This document shows positions 1 through 6,368 of a stretch of 13,843 bases of DNA, in pieces. A program made the position numbers and the translations under genes. Origin of the DNA: Halarsenatibacter sp964630835. GTDB taxonomy: Bacteria; Bacillota; Halanaerobiia; Halanaerobiales; Halarsenatibacteraceae. A model generated the notes under the pieces. That model had not been told where the DNA came from and searched no databases. It was given only the letters and a program-made list of their open reading frames with translations. The stretch lies in contig CAZVZM010000056.1 in NCBI GenBank assembly GCA_964630835.1, forward strand, positions 1-13,843. The letters are read 5' to 3'. Each line of letters starts with the position of its first letter. Position 1 is the stretch's first letter.

Positions 1-617
1 CTGAAGATTTATTTGATCTTCCTGTAGATTTCGAAGAATTATCTCAAGCAGGGTCTATGATGGGTTCCGGTGGAATGGTAGTTATGGATGAGGATACCTG
101 CATGGTAGACGTGGCCAAGTTTTTTCTGGATTTCCTTCGGGATGAGTCCTGCGGCAAGTGCATGCCCTGCCGGAATGGAATTCCAGAGATGCTGAAAATA
201 CTTGAAAAAATTACGGCTGGCCAGGGTACCGAGGAAGATCTTGAGGAATTGGAACAGCTGGGTGAAACCATCAAGAAAACAGCGCTCTGCGGACTGGGAG
301 ATTCCGCTCCCAATCCGGTTTTATCTACTCTAGAATATTTTAGAGATGAGTATGAGGCTCACATACATGATAAAGAGTGTCCTGCCGGTGTCTGTCAGGA
401 TCTCATTTATTATAATATAATAGCCGAAGAATGTCAGGCCTGTGATCGCTGCCGTCAGGTTTGTCCATCAAATGCCATTGAAGGAGAGCCCGGTGAAGGA
501 GCTTATGTAGTTATCGATGAAAATTGCATTCGCTGCGGAAATTGCATTGAAGAATGCCCCTTTGATGCTATAGAAGTAGTGCCCGGTCAAAAAGTAGGCG
601 CTGAAAGTACTGATTAA
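1..617 (+). CDS. NuoF/HndC/HydB-type NADH dehydrogenase flavoprotein subunit, 3' part (5' end outside window)
   Basis: This is the C-terminal portion of a flavoprotein that oxidises NADH (FMN plus Fe-S) and passes electrons to Fe-S partners in the cytoplasm. The frame is open from base 3 with no stop, so the gene begins upstream; the ATG at 57 lies inside the conserved region and is not the start. The motif ESCGKCMPCRNG has cysteine codons at 150, 159 and 168, with the distal Cys at 288 in CGLGDSAPNP, the classic NuoF [4Fe-4S] ligand set. A C-terminal 2x[4Fe-4S] ferredoxin domain follows, with Cys codons at 432, 441, 450, 462 and 525, 534, 543, 555. Complex I NuoF lacks this extra ferredoxin domain; HndC, HydB and related soluble NAD(P)-linked subunits have it. 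The next gene starts 50 bases downstream in the same direction, so they are probably co-transcribed. The natural partner (hydrogenase, Rnf-like or other) cannot be decided from this end alone. Confidence 0.9.
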   Translation, partial: EDLFDLPVDFEELSQAGSMMGSGGMVVMDEDTCMVDVAKFFLDFLRDESCGKCMPCRNGIPEMLKILEKITAGQGTEEDLEELEQLGETIKKTALCGLGDSAPNPVLSTLEYFRDEYEAHIHDKECPAGVCQDLIYYNIIAEECQACDRCRQVCPSNAIEGEPGEGAYVVIDENCIRCGNCIEECPFDAIEVVPGQKVGAESTD

Positions 618-667
618 CTCATAAATTTTGCCTGAACTATAAGAATAAATTGAAGGGAGGAGTGACC

Positions 668-1390
668 ATGGCCGAAGAAAATGATCAGGTAACTTTGACA
701 ATTGACGGCCAGGATATTACTGCCCGCAAGGGGGCCAATCTGCTGGAGGTGGCCAGAGAGAACGGTTTTGATATTCCTGGCATATGTTATCATCCTCGCC
801 TTTCTTCCACCGCTTCCTGTCGTCTTTGTGTGGTTAAAATAGATGGGAGTGAATGGCCCGAACCCGCCTGCACAACCCAGGTGGAGGAAGGCATGGAAGT
901 TGTGGCCTTTGATGATGAGCTGGAAAAGCACAGGCGCAATTTGATAGATCTGATGCTGAGCAAACACAACTGCACCTGTATCACCTGTGACTCTGCCGGA
1001 GACTGTGATGTTCAAAAATTGGGCTATCGTTATGGCCTTATCGGCCTCAGTCCGGAGAAATTTAGAGATGTATACTCCAATGTAACATCAAAGTATCAAA
1101 GCTTCCCCACCGGCAGGGATGAACCGAAGGAGATGAGTCCCTATGAGGCCGGCAGCGAAACATACACGGGGGAACCCAAAGACTGCATAAGATGCGGCTA
1201 CTGCGTGGAAGTGTGCCCGATGAATCTCTCCCCCGTGCTGATAATGGAGGCCAGCGAAATCTATACTCAACCCGGAAGTCTCGAGGACCTGCATCCCGAG
1301 GACTGCATTGAGTGCGGTCTGTGTTCATTTGTATGTCCCGGTCAGATTAGAATTCCGGACTATTTTCCTGAAAAAGAGAAGGTGGAGTGA
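668..1390 (+). CDS. Iron-sulfur electron adaptor: NuoG/HydA-like N-terminus joined to RnfC-like 2x[4Fe-4S] C-terminus
   Basis: A 240-residue soluble Fe-S protein with four apparent cluster sites. A [2Fe-2S] ferredoxin fold comes first (C40, C51, C54, C68; spacing 10-2-13). A His-Cys3 [4Fe-4S] site follows (H100, C104, C107, C113), as in NuoG and the N-terminus of [FeFe]-hydrogenases. Two [4Fe-4S] motifs close the protein (C173, C176, C179, C183 and C213, C216, C219, C223). The last two are separated by about 30 residues and read CPMNLSP and ECGLCSFVCP, which resembles the RnfC C-terminal ferredoxin region more than HydA. There is no molybdopterin or H-cluster domain, so it is an electron relay and not a catalytic subunit. 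The ATG at 668 is chosen because GGGAGGAG lies 7 bases before it; a TTG at 650 would lie upstream of that site. It sits between the NADH subunit and the FMN-array gene and probably relays electrons between them (inference). Confidence 0.85.
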   Translation: MAEENDQVTLTIDGQDITARKGANLLEVARENGFDIPGICYHPRLSSTASCRLCVVKIDGSEWPEPACTTQVEEGMEVVAFDDELEKHRRNLIDLMLSKHNCTCITCDSAGDCDVQKLGYRYGLIGLSPEKFRDVYSNVTSKYQSFPTGRDEPKEMSPYEAGSETYTGEPKDCIRCGYCVEVCPMNLSPVLIMEASEIYTQPGSLEDLHPEDCIECGLCSFVCPGQIRIPDYFPEKEKVE

Positions 1391-1396
1391 TGTGAT

Positions 1397-3322
1397 ATGA
1401 ACATGAAAAAATCCAACCTGTATTCTGCCATTTTCTTCATTGCCCTGTTTTTGATCGGTATGCTCGTGGTTTACGGGGCCTACGGAGAGCAGTTTCCTGT
1501 CCCGCCTGAGGAAGTCGAGGAAGAGGTGGCAGTTGAACCTGAGGAGCCTGAAGAGGAGCCTCCGGAAGAAGGTGAAGTATATACCGGTACAGCTGAGGGC
1601 TACATCGATGATATAACTGTGGAAGTAACTGTCCTTGATGGCGAGATAACGAATATCCGGGTGGTAGAACAGGATGAAACTCCGGACTTTTTTGATGATG
1701 CGGTTCCGGAGATTAATAATAGAATTATAGAAGCTCAGAGCACGGATGTGGATGCGGTTTCAGGAGCCACCGGCACCAGCGAAGGAATAATGGCAGCAGT
1801 TGATGAGGCCCTGGCTGAGGTGGATCTGGAAGAACCTGTAGAGGAGCCTCCGGAAGTGGAAGGCGAAGTATATACCGGCACAGCTGAGGGCTATGGCAGT
1901 GAACTGACGGTGGAAGTTGAAATTTTAGATGAGGAAATACTGGATGTAAGGGTTGTAGAACACTCCGAAACGGAAGACCTTGCAGATCCTGCTCTGGAGG
2001 AAGTTCCCGCCAGCATAGTGGCCGAACAGAGCACGGACGTGGATATAGTGACCGGAGTTACCATGACCAGCGAAGCCATAATGGAAGCTGCACGGGAAGC
2101 TTTAGCTGCTGCTGGCATTGAACCCGTAGAAGAGCCAGAGCCAGTTGAGGAACCGGAACCTGTGGAGGATGTGGAAGTATACACGGGTACTGCTGAAGGT
2201 TTTAAAAGCGACATAACGGTGGAAGTTTCAGTTCTTGAGGGCGAGATCACCGGTATAGAAGTTGTAGAACATGGAGAGACAGAGGAATATTTTGAAGATG
2301 TGGTGCCTGAGCTTCCTGACAGAATCATAGAGGCTCAGAGCACAGATGTAGATATAGTTTCGGGCGCAACCGGTACCAGTGAAGGAATAATAGCAGCTGT
2401 TAAAGAAGCCTTAGCTGTTGCTGGTATCGAGCCTGTAGAAGAGCCAGAACCAGTGGAACTCGAGGAAGATGTATACAGGGGCACTGCTGAGGGTTACGGC
2501 GGTGAGCTTATCGTGGAAGTAAGAGTTGAGGAAGGTCTGATTGAGAGTATCGAAGTTGTAGAACATCAGGAGACTGAGGATTTTGCCGAGCCTGCCCTGG
2601 AAGAGGTGCCGGAATCAATAATTGCAGCCCAGAGCACCGATGTTGATACCGTATCTGGAGTAACTAAAACCAGCGAGGCCATTATGGCTGCCGTGGATGA
2701 AGCCCTTGTCGATGTTGAACTTGAGGATCCGCCAGAGGAACCTGAGGAAGAAGTTTATGAACCGGAAGAGAGGACTGTCAGAGCTTCCGCTGAAGGTTAC
2801 GGCGGTGAGCTCGAGCTTGAGGTTACACTGGAAAATGATGAAATAATCGCTATAAATGTGCTTGATCATCTGGAGACCGAGGGATTTGCTGAGGAAGCTT
2901 TAGAGGAAATCCCAGAAGCTATAATAGCGGAACAATCCACAGATGTTGATGTGATTACCGGTGTAACAGAGACGAGCGAGGCTATCATGGCAGCTGTGAA
3001 TAAAGCCATTACCGATGACCGGCCTGAAGATCCGCCAGAGGAACCTGAGGAAGAAGTAGATGCACCGGAAGAGAGGACTGTCACAGCTTCCGCTGAAGGT
3101 TACGGCGGTGAACTCGAGGTCGAGGTTACGCTGGAAAATGATGAAATAATAGCTATAGAGGTGCTTGATCATCTGGAGACCGAGGGATTTGCCGGGGAAG
3201 CTCTTGAGGAAATTCCGGAAGCCATCATAGCAGAACAGTCTACAGATGTTGACGTGATTACCGGCGTAACAGAGACAAGTGAGGCAATAATGGAAGCCGT
3301 TGACAGAGCCATTTCAGAGTAA
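1397..3322 (+). CDS. Exported acidic protein with six tandem FMN-binding domains (multi-flavin electron carrier)
   Basis: The 641-residue protein starts with a signal peptide or membrane anchor (residues about 8-27, after MNMKKSN) and a Glu/Pro linker (34-58). Six FMN-binding (PF04205-like) domains of about 80 residues follow, each opening with a Tyr-Thr-Gly-like strand at residues 62, 159, 262, 360, 461 and 562. They end in flavinylation-type motifs whose acceptor threonines would be T125, T222, T325, T423, T524 and T625. Domains 1 and 3 carry the canonical D-x-V-S-G-A-T; domains 2, 4, 5 and 6 carry [ST]-G-V-T. Linkers are Glu/Pro-rich. In known members (NqrC, RnfG, Listeria PplA) ApbE attaches FMN to the last Thr and the domain carries electrons outside the membrane. 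No apbE is visible here. The gene starts 6 bases after the Fe-S adaptor stop, with GGTGGAG overlapping that gene's end as ribosome binding site, so the two are probably translationally linked. The function as an envelope or extracellular electron conduit is inferred. Confidence 0.88.
   Translation: MNMKKSNLYSAIFFIALFLIGMLVVYGAYGEQFPVPPEEVEEEVAVEPEEPEEEPPEEGEVYTGTAEGYIDDITVEVTVLDGEITNIRVVEQDETPDFFDDAVPEINNRIIEAQSTDVDAVSGATGTSEGIMAAVDEALAEVDLEEPVEEPPEVEGEVYTGTAEGYGSELTVEVEILDEEILDVRVVEHSETEDLADPALEEVPASIVAEQSTDVDIVTGVTMTSEAIMEAAREALAAAGIEPVEEPEPVEEPEPVEDVEVYTGTAEGFKSDITVEVSVLEGEITGIEVVEHGETEEYFEDVVPELPDRIIEAQSTDVDIVSGATGTSEGIIAAVKEALAVAGIEPVEEPEPVELEEDVYRGTAEGYGGELIVEVRVEEGLIESIEVVEHQETEDFAEPALEEVPESIIAAQSTDVDTVSGVTKTSEAIMAAVDEALVDVELEDPPEEPEEEVYEPEERTVRASAEGYGGELELEVTLENDEIIAINVLDHLETEGFAEEALEEIPEAIIAEQSTDVDVITGVTETSEAIMAAVNKAITDDRPEDPPEEPEEEVDAPEERTVTASAEGYGGELEVEVTLENDEIIAIEVLDHLETEGFAGEALEEIPEAIIAEQSTDVDVITGVTETSEAIMEAVDRAISE
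1571..3322 (+). repeat. Six tandem ~300-bp coding repeats (FMN-binding units)
   Basis: Six in-frame units of about 97-103 codons, measured between equivalent Thr codons (1769, 2060, 2369, 2663, 2966, 3269). Sequence types follow the order A-B-A-B-B-B: units 1 and 3 share the SGATGTSEGI ending, and units 2, 4, 5 and 6 share [ST]GVTxTSEAI. This suggests an A-B pair duplicated first, followed by amplification of the B type. Confidence 0.85.
2726..3322 (+). repeat. Near-identical 303-bp tandem duplication (units 5 and 6)
   Basis: The segment starting at GATCCGCCAGAGGAACCTGA (2726) recurs 303 bases later (3029) and stays very similar through to the stop codon. The translated units differ at only a small number of positions. 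They are the most recent duplication in the array, and homologous recombination between them could change domain number by exactly one. Confidence 0.85.
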
Positions 3323-3416
3323 ATAATATTACACTACACTTAAAAATTTATGTGAGGCTTCTTGCCACATGATACGTGATACAACTTGCTTATTCAAATT
3401 ATGGCATAAAATTAGG

Positions 3417-3446
3417 TTGAATTACAGGTCAGGTTAAATATATAAT
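3417..3446 (+). promoter_or_regulatory. Sigma-A-like promoter candidate abutting the terminator
   Basis: TTGAAT (3417-3422), 18-base spacer, perfect TATAAT (3441-3446). The predicted start near 3453 lies inside the left arm of the terminator hairpin. It could therefore drive a very short RNA or an attenuated leader for the gene at 3683, or it may be fortuitous. Confidence 0.4.
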
Positions 3447-3447
3447 G

Positions 3448-3498
3448 CTGTCGGTTTCTGGCTGTTTATATCAACAGACGGAAATCGGCAGTTTTTTT
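3448..3498 (+). terminator. Rho-independent terminator of the redox operon
   Basis: The left arm CTGTCGGTTTCTGGCTGTT (3448-3466), loop TATATC, and right arm AACAGACGGAAATCGGCAG (3473-3491) pair over 19 positions with three G-U pairs and one mismatch. Seven T follow directly (3492-3498). This is a textbook intrinsic terminator, 125 bases after the FMN-array stop codon. Confidence 0.85.
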
Positions 3499-3682
3499 AT
3501 TGCTATTCTACTAATTTTTTACACAGTATTACTACTTAGCTTGAAGATGATATATATGCTTATTCAGTTAGCGAAGATTAAAAGTTGTTGCATAACAGGC
3601 TGGATAGATAAAAGGAGGACATTTTTTTCCTCTGTGGAAATATTTATTAGAGAAAGACTAATATTGCAAAAAGTGCGGTGAT

Positions 3683-4426
3683 ATGGAAATGTCAGAAAAT
3701 AAAAATGGAATAAAACCGCTCCCTGCTATTCTGGGCATTATAATAGTCATTGCTGCATTAATTTTTGTTAATAGAGGATTTGATGAAGGGGAAATAGAGG
3801 ATTATGAAGAAGAACTGGTTCCCGCCCATGAAGTTGCAGAGGTGACTGAGGCTCATCTTGAGGATGCGAAGAGATATGAATATCATGTACACATAAAAGA
3901 AGCTGTAGATGTGGAGGCGCTGCGTCATCTGTCTCATTATCTTTTAAAAGATGCTCAAGAAGAGTTGACCTTCAATGGTCTGGCCATAAGCTTTTACGAT
4001 CGAAAAGAGTATATAATGAGACTGGAGCCTACATTGGGACAATCTGTCTTTGCACCAGAGGGACATCCTGACCGCGTTGATGAGGTAGAGGCCGGTGATT
4101 ATGAAGCAATGGAATTTTCCTGGTCTCTTCGCCAGAAAGACTGGGACGAACAGCCATCTCAAAAATCGGCTGAGATTAGAGCAGCATGGCAGGACTTATA
4201 TGATAAAGTATCCGATAGGCTGGAGAGAAATGTTTCAGAAAAAAATATTGAAGTATTCGGTGAAACAAATAAGATGGATAATTATATAGAGAATGTTGGA
4301 GATGAGAAAACCGTATACGAAGAGGCGGTCACTGCAGCAGTGGCCAGAAAATTTGACCGTGACGTGGAGGAAATTGAGGGCATTTTAGAGGAAATTCGTA
4401 TGTGGTCTTTAATGAGTTTTGAATGA
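3683..4426 (+). CDS. Membrane-anchored acidic protein of unknown function
   Basis: I do not recognise this 247-residue protein with confidence. It has one N-terminal transmembrane segment (about residues 13-29, after a short charged start), then an acidic spacer and a soluble region. The central stretch from about residue 73 alternates strands and helices and includes a hydrophobic run ending in SFYDRKEY. This is vaguely reminiscent of small DUF4875-type domains, but I cannot confirm it. The C-terminal half is predicted helical, charged and Glu-rich. With the single segment near the N-terminus, the bulk is most likely outside the membrane, as either a signal anchor or an uncleaved signal. GGTG (3677-3680) is only 2 bases before the ATG at 3683 and 8 bases before a second ATG at 3689, so translation may start at 3689. 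The gene stands alone: terminator before it, promoter of the next gene after it. Confidence 0.7.
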   Translation: MEMSENKNGIKPLPAILGIIIVIAALIFVNRGFDEGEIEDYEEELVPAHEVAEVTEAHLEDAKRYEYHVHIKEAVDVEALRHLSHYLLKDAQEELTFNGLAISFYDRKEYIMRLEPTLGQSVFAPEGHPDRVDEVEAGDYEAMEFSWSLRQKDWDEQPSQKSAEIRAAWQDLYDKVSDRLERNVSEKNIEVFGETNKMDNYIENVGDEKTVYEEAVTAAVARKFDRDVEEIEGILEEIRMWSLMSFE

Positions 4427-4429
4427 AAC

Positions 4430-4459
4430 TTGATTAATTGGACTTCCCTGTGTTAAAAT
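4430..4459 (+). promoter_or_regulatory. Promoter of pncB (extended -10)
   Basis: TTGATT (4430-4435), 18-base spacer, TAAAAT (4454-4459) preceded by TGT, which forms an extended -10 element. The expected start near 4466 gives a leader of about 50 bases to the ATG at 4517. It also makes the GTG at 4463 an unlikely translation start. Confidence 0.5.
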
Positions 4460-4516
4460 TAAGTGGGTTTTTATGGCCCCAAAATATTGTCACCAGGGGG
4501 AGAAATTAGAACTGCA

Positions 4517-5971
4517 ATGATGAAAAACAAGACTTTACTGACCGATCTATATCAGCTAACTATGGCTCAGAGCTATTTTGAAAAAGGCAAGTGCGAGGAA
4601 GCGGTTTTTGACCTTTTTTACAGACGAAATCCCTGTGGTCATGGCTACGCAATTTTTTCCGGGCTTAATCAGGCGATAGAATTCATCAACAATTTTGAAT
4701 ACACAGATGAGGATATTGAGTATCTTGCCGGACAGGGTTTCCACACTGATTTTCTGTCCTATTTAAAAAATTTTAAGTTTGAAGGAGATATTTACTCTGT
4801 TCCTGAAGGGAGCGTTGTTTTTCCACACGAACCGCTGATGAAAGTAAAAGCTCCCGTGCTGCAGGCGCAGCTGCTGGAGACCACTTTGCTCAATATTGTA
4901 AATCATCAATCGCTTATTGCAACCAAAGCTGCCCGCGTGGTTATCGCCGCCAAGGGGAGAAAGGTTCTGGAGTTCGGGCTAAGGAGGGCCCACGGTCCTG
5001 ATGCAGGATATTATGGGGCCAGAGCTGCGGTTATCGGCGGCTGCGATGGGACTTCAAATGTCCTGGCGGGTAAAGATTTTGGAGTTGACATCAGCGGCAC
5101 TCACGCCCACAGCTGGGTCATGTCCTTTGAAAGCGAGCTGGAAGCTTTTCGCACTTATGCCCGCAATTTTCCCGATAGCTGCATACTTTTGGTGGATACT
5201 TACGACACCTTAAATTCCGGCGTGCCCAATGCTATCAAAGTTTTTCAGGAGATGGAGGAAAAGGGGATAGAATCCGATCTATACGGTATTCGCCTGGATA
5301 GCGGTGATCTCGCTTATCTATCCAAGCAGGCCCGCCAGATGCTGGACGAGGCCGGCTTTGAGGATGCTGTTATTGTAGCTTCCAGTTCTCTGGATGAAGA
5401 GATAATTACCTCTCTGGATATGCAGCAGGATGAAATAGACGTTTTTGGAGTGGGAACAAAACTTATTACCTCCTCAACCTGTCCATCTTTTGGGGGAGTA
5501 TACAAGCTGAGCTCCTATAATGATAAACCCAAAATTAAAATTTCCGATAACGTAGAAAAAATAACAAATCCCGGTGATAAGAGGCTCTTACGAATATATG
5601 ACAGTGCATCAGGCAAGATGATTGCAGATCTTATGGTCCTGGCAGATGAAAAACTCGATGAAAATGAAGAGCTGGAATTATTTGATCCCAGAGATACCTG
5701 GAAGACCACAACTTTAGCGCCGAGCAGCTATAAAATTCGCGAGATGCATGAGCAGATTTTTGAAAATGGCAAATGCGTTTATAATTCTCCAAATGTAAAT
5801 GAAATTAAAAATTACTGTGAGCAGGAAAAAGATGCGCTGTGGGAGGAATACAAAAGATTGGTTAATCCCCACATTATGAAGGTTAATCTTTCGCATGAGC
5901 TATACGATCTCAAGCAGGATCTGCTTCGAGAAAATGGTGTTGCACCAGGAGCTAATGGCCGCAATATTTAA
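4517..5971 (+). CDS. pncB: Nicotinate phosphoribosyltransferase
   Basis: The enzyme converts nicotinate, PRPP and ATP to nicotinate mononucleotide, the entry step of the Preiss-Handler NAD salvage pathway, in the cytoplasm. The 484-residue protein has the family's landmarks in order: TDLYQLTMAQ (residues 9-18), LEFGLRRAHGPDAG (from 151), GGCDGTSNVLAG, GTHAHSW with H196/H198 in the segment that holds the active-site His, VDTYDTL (from about 226), and RLDSGDL. Length is normal for the family. The ATG at 4517 (or the next one at 4520) is preferred; AGGGGGAG lies about 15 bases upstream, which is a long spacing. An in-frame GTG at 4463 would add 18 unconserved residues and coincide with the predicted transcription start. 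It appears monocistronic, with its own promoter just upstream and nearly 400 non-coding bases downstream. Supply of NAD would support the NADH-linked upstream operon, but no direct link is shown. Confidence 0.95.
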   Translation: MMKNKTLLTDLYQLTMAQSYFEKGKCEEAVFDLFYRRNPCGHGYAIFSGLNQAIEFINNFEYTDEDIEYLAGQGFHTDFLSYLKNFKFEGDIYSVPEGSVVFPHEPLMKVKAPVLQAQLLETTLLNIVNHQSLIATKAARVVIAAKGRKVLEFGLRRAHGPDAGYYGARAAVIGGCDGTSNVLAGKDFGVDISGTHAHSWVMSFESELEAFRTYARNFPDSCILLVDTYDTLNSGVPNAIKVFQEMEEKGIESDLYGIRLDSGDLAYLSKQARQMLDEAGFEDAVIVASSSLDEEIITSLDMQQDEIDVFGVGTKLITSSTCPSFGGVYKLSSYNDKPKIKISDNVEKITNPGDKRLLRIYDSASGKMIADLMVLADEKLDENEELELFDPRDTWKTTTLAPSSYKIREMHEQIFENGKCVYNSPNVNEIKNYCEQEKDALWEEYKRLVNPHIMKVNLSHELYDLKQDLLRENGVAPGANGRNI

Positions 5972-6041
5972 TATATAGGTCAATATATATAGGGGCCGGA
6001 CATAATTTTGTAGTAATAGGGTTGCATAAAGGTTATATAAT

Positions 6042-6214
6042 ATTAAACAGTCAAGGCTGCGATTACTCAAGGTAAATTATCTTCTCCGTATCAGTTGTTT
6101 AATCTTGCTTAAGTTCATATCTGTAATGCTTTTAACAGAAAATTAAGAGTCTCCGCTAAAAATGAAAATTTTTCCTCTGCCTAAATCAGGTGTTCGTCCC
6201 CGGATGGGGGTTTT
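6042..6214 (+). ncRNA. Possible small RNA or structured leader (speculative)
   Basis: A perfect TATAAT sits immediately upstream (6036-6041), though without a good -35. The segment begins with the arm ATTAAACA (6042-6049), which pairs with TGTTTAAT (6096-6103) with two further G-U pairs possible. It ends at TCCCC-GGAT-GGGGG-TTTT (6197-6214), a minimal terminator-like hairpin. Either an independent small RNA or a folded leader of the downstream gene is possible. Confidence 0.2.
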
Positions 6215-6228
6215 AAATTTCGATGAGT

Positions 6229-6246
6229 TCAATATGCACATATTGA
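6229..6246. promoter_or_regulatory. Perfect 18-base dyad, operator candidate
   Basis: TCAATATGCACATATTGA is an 8-base perfect inverted repeat around CA. It lies about 120 bases before the pseudo-GGDEF gene. The size and symmetry suit a dimeric transcription factor; no matching regulator is identified. Confidence 0.3.
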
Positions 6247-6368
6247 GTGGGGTAAGTTTTGATTATAAGAATTATGATATGACAGGGCTTTAACAAAGTT
6301 CTAAAGGTTAAAAATGTAAATTCAGCAGGATAATAATACATTATGGTTTGTCACTGCGGGGGAGTTAT

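Larger units (their letters stand above)
3323..3682. other. 360-base intergenic region: promoter-like site plus intrinsic terminator, no credible gene
   Basis: It separates the redox operon from the next gene. It holds the promoter-like site at 3417-3446 and the hairpin/T-run at 3448-3498. A weak ATGTG/GCCACAT hairpin near 3350-3370 has no T-run. An AGGAGG at 3613-3618 is followed by no usable start codon in reach. A + frame from 3445 to 3681 is open, but its start lies in the terminator stem and it reads as low-complexity AT-rich sequence, so it is not called. Confidence 0.6.
5972..6368. other. 397-base intergenic region with several dyads, no protein gene
   Basis: No open frame with a ribosome binding site precedes the ATG at 6369. 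Structure seen: a TATAAT at 6036-6041; an 8-base inverted repeat ATTAAACA/TGTTTAAT (6042-6049/6096-6103); an AT hairpin AAAAAT-GAAA-ATTTTT near 6157-6173; a short GC hairpin with T-run (6197-6214); and a dyad at 6229-6246. I could not match it to a known riboswitch class. No clear terminator follows pncB directly. Confidence 0.5.

Noticed and set aside
1..1390. Calling the first two genes a complete [FeFe]-hydrogenase or complex I operon
   Set aside because: No H-cluster domain, no membrane Nuo subunits and no NuoE-like gene are visible within the window; only the NuoF-type end and an Fe-S relay can be supported.
1891..2328. Ser/Thr-rich - strand frame opposite the FMN repeats
   Set aside because: It is the complement of the repetitive Glu/Val/Thr codons of the FMN array; the low-complexity Ser/Thr protein is an artefact of the repeat.
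1571..3322. Regular repeats as a possible CRISPR array or non-coding satellite
   Set aside because: Period is about 300 bases, in frame, with conserved protein motifs; no short identical repeats or spacers.
3445..3681. 78-codon + frame ending just before the gene at 3683
   Set aside because: Its ATG is inside the -10/terminator stem, there is no good ribosome binding site, and the composition is AT-rich with no recognisable domain.
4463..4516. GTG start adding 18 residues to pncB
   Set aside because: It coincides with the predicted transcription start and adds residues not seen in the family; the ATG at 4517 gives the normal N-terminus.
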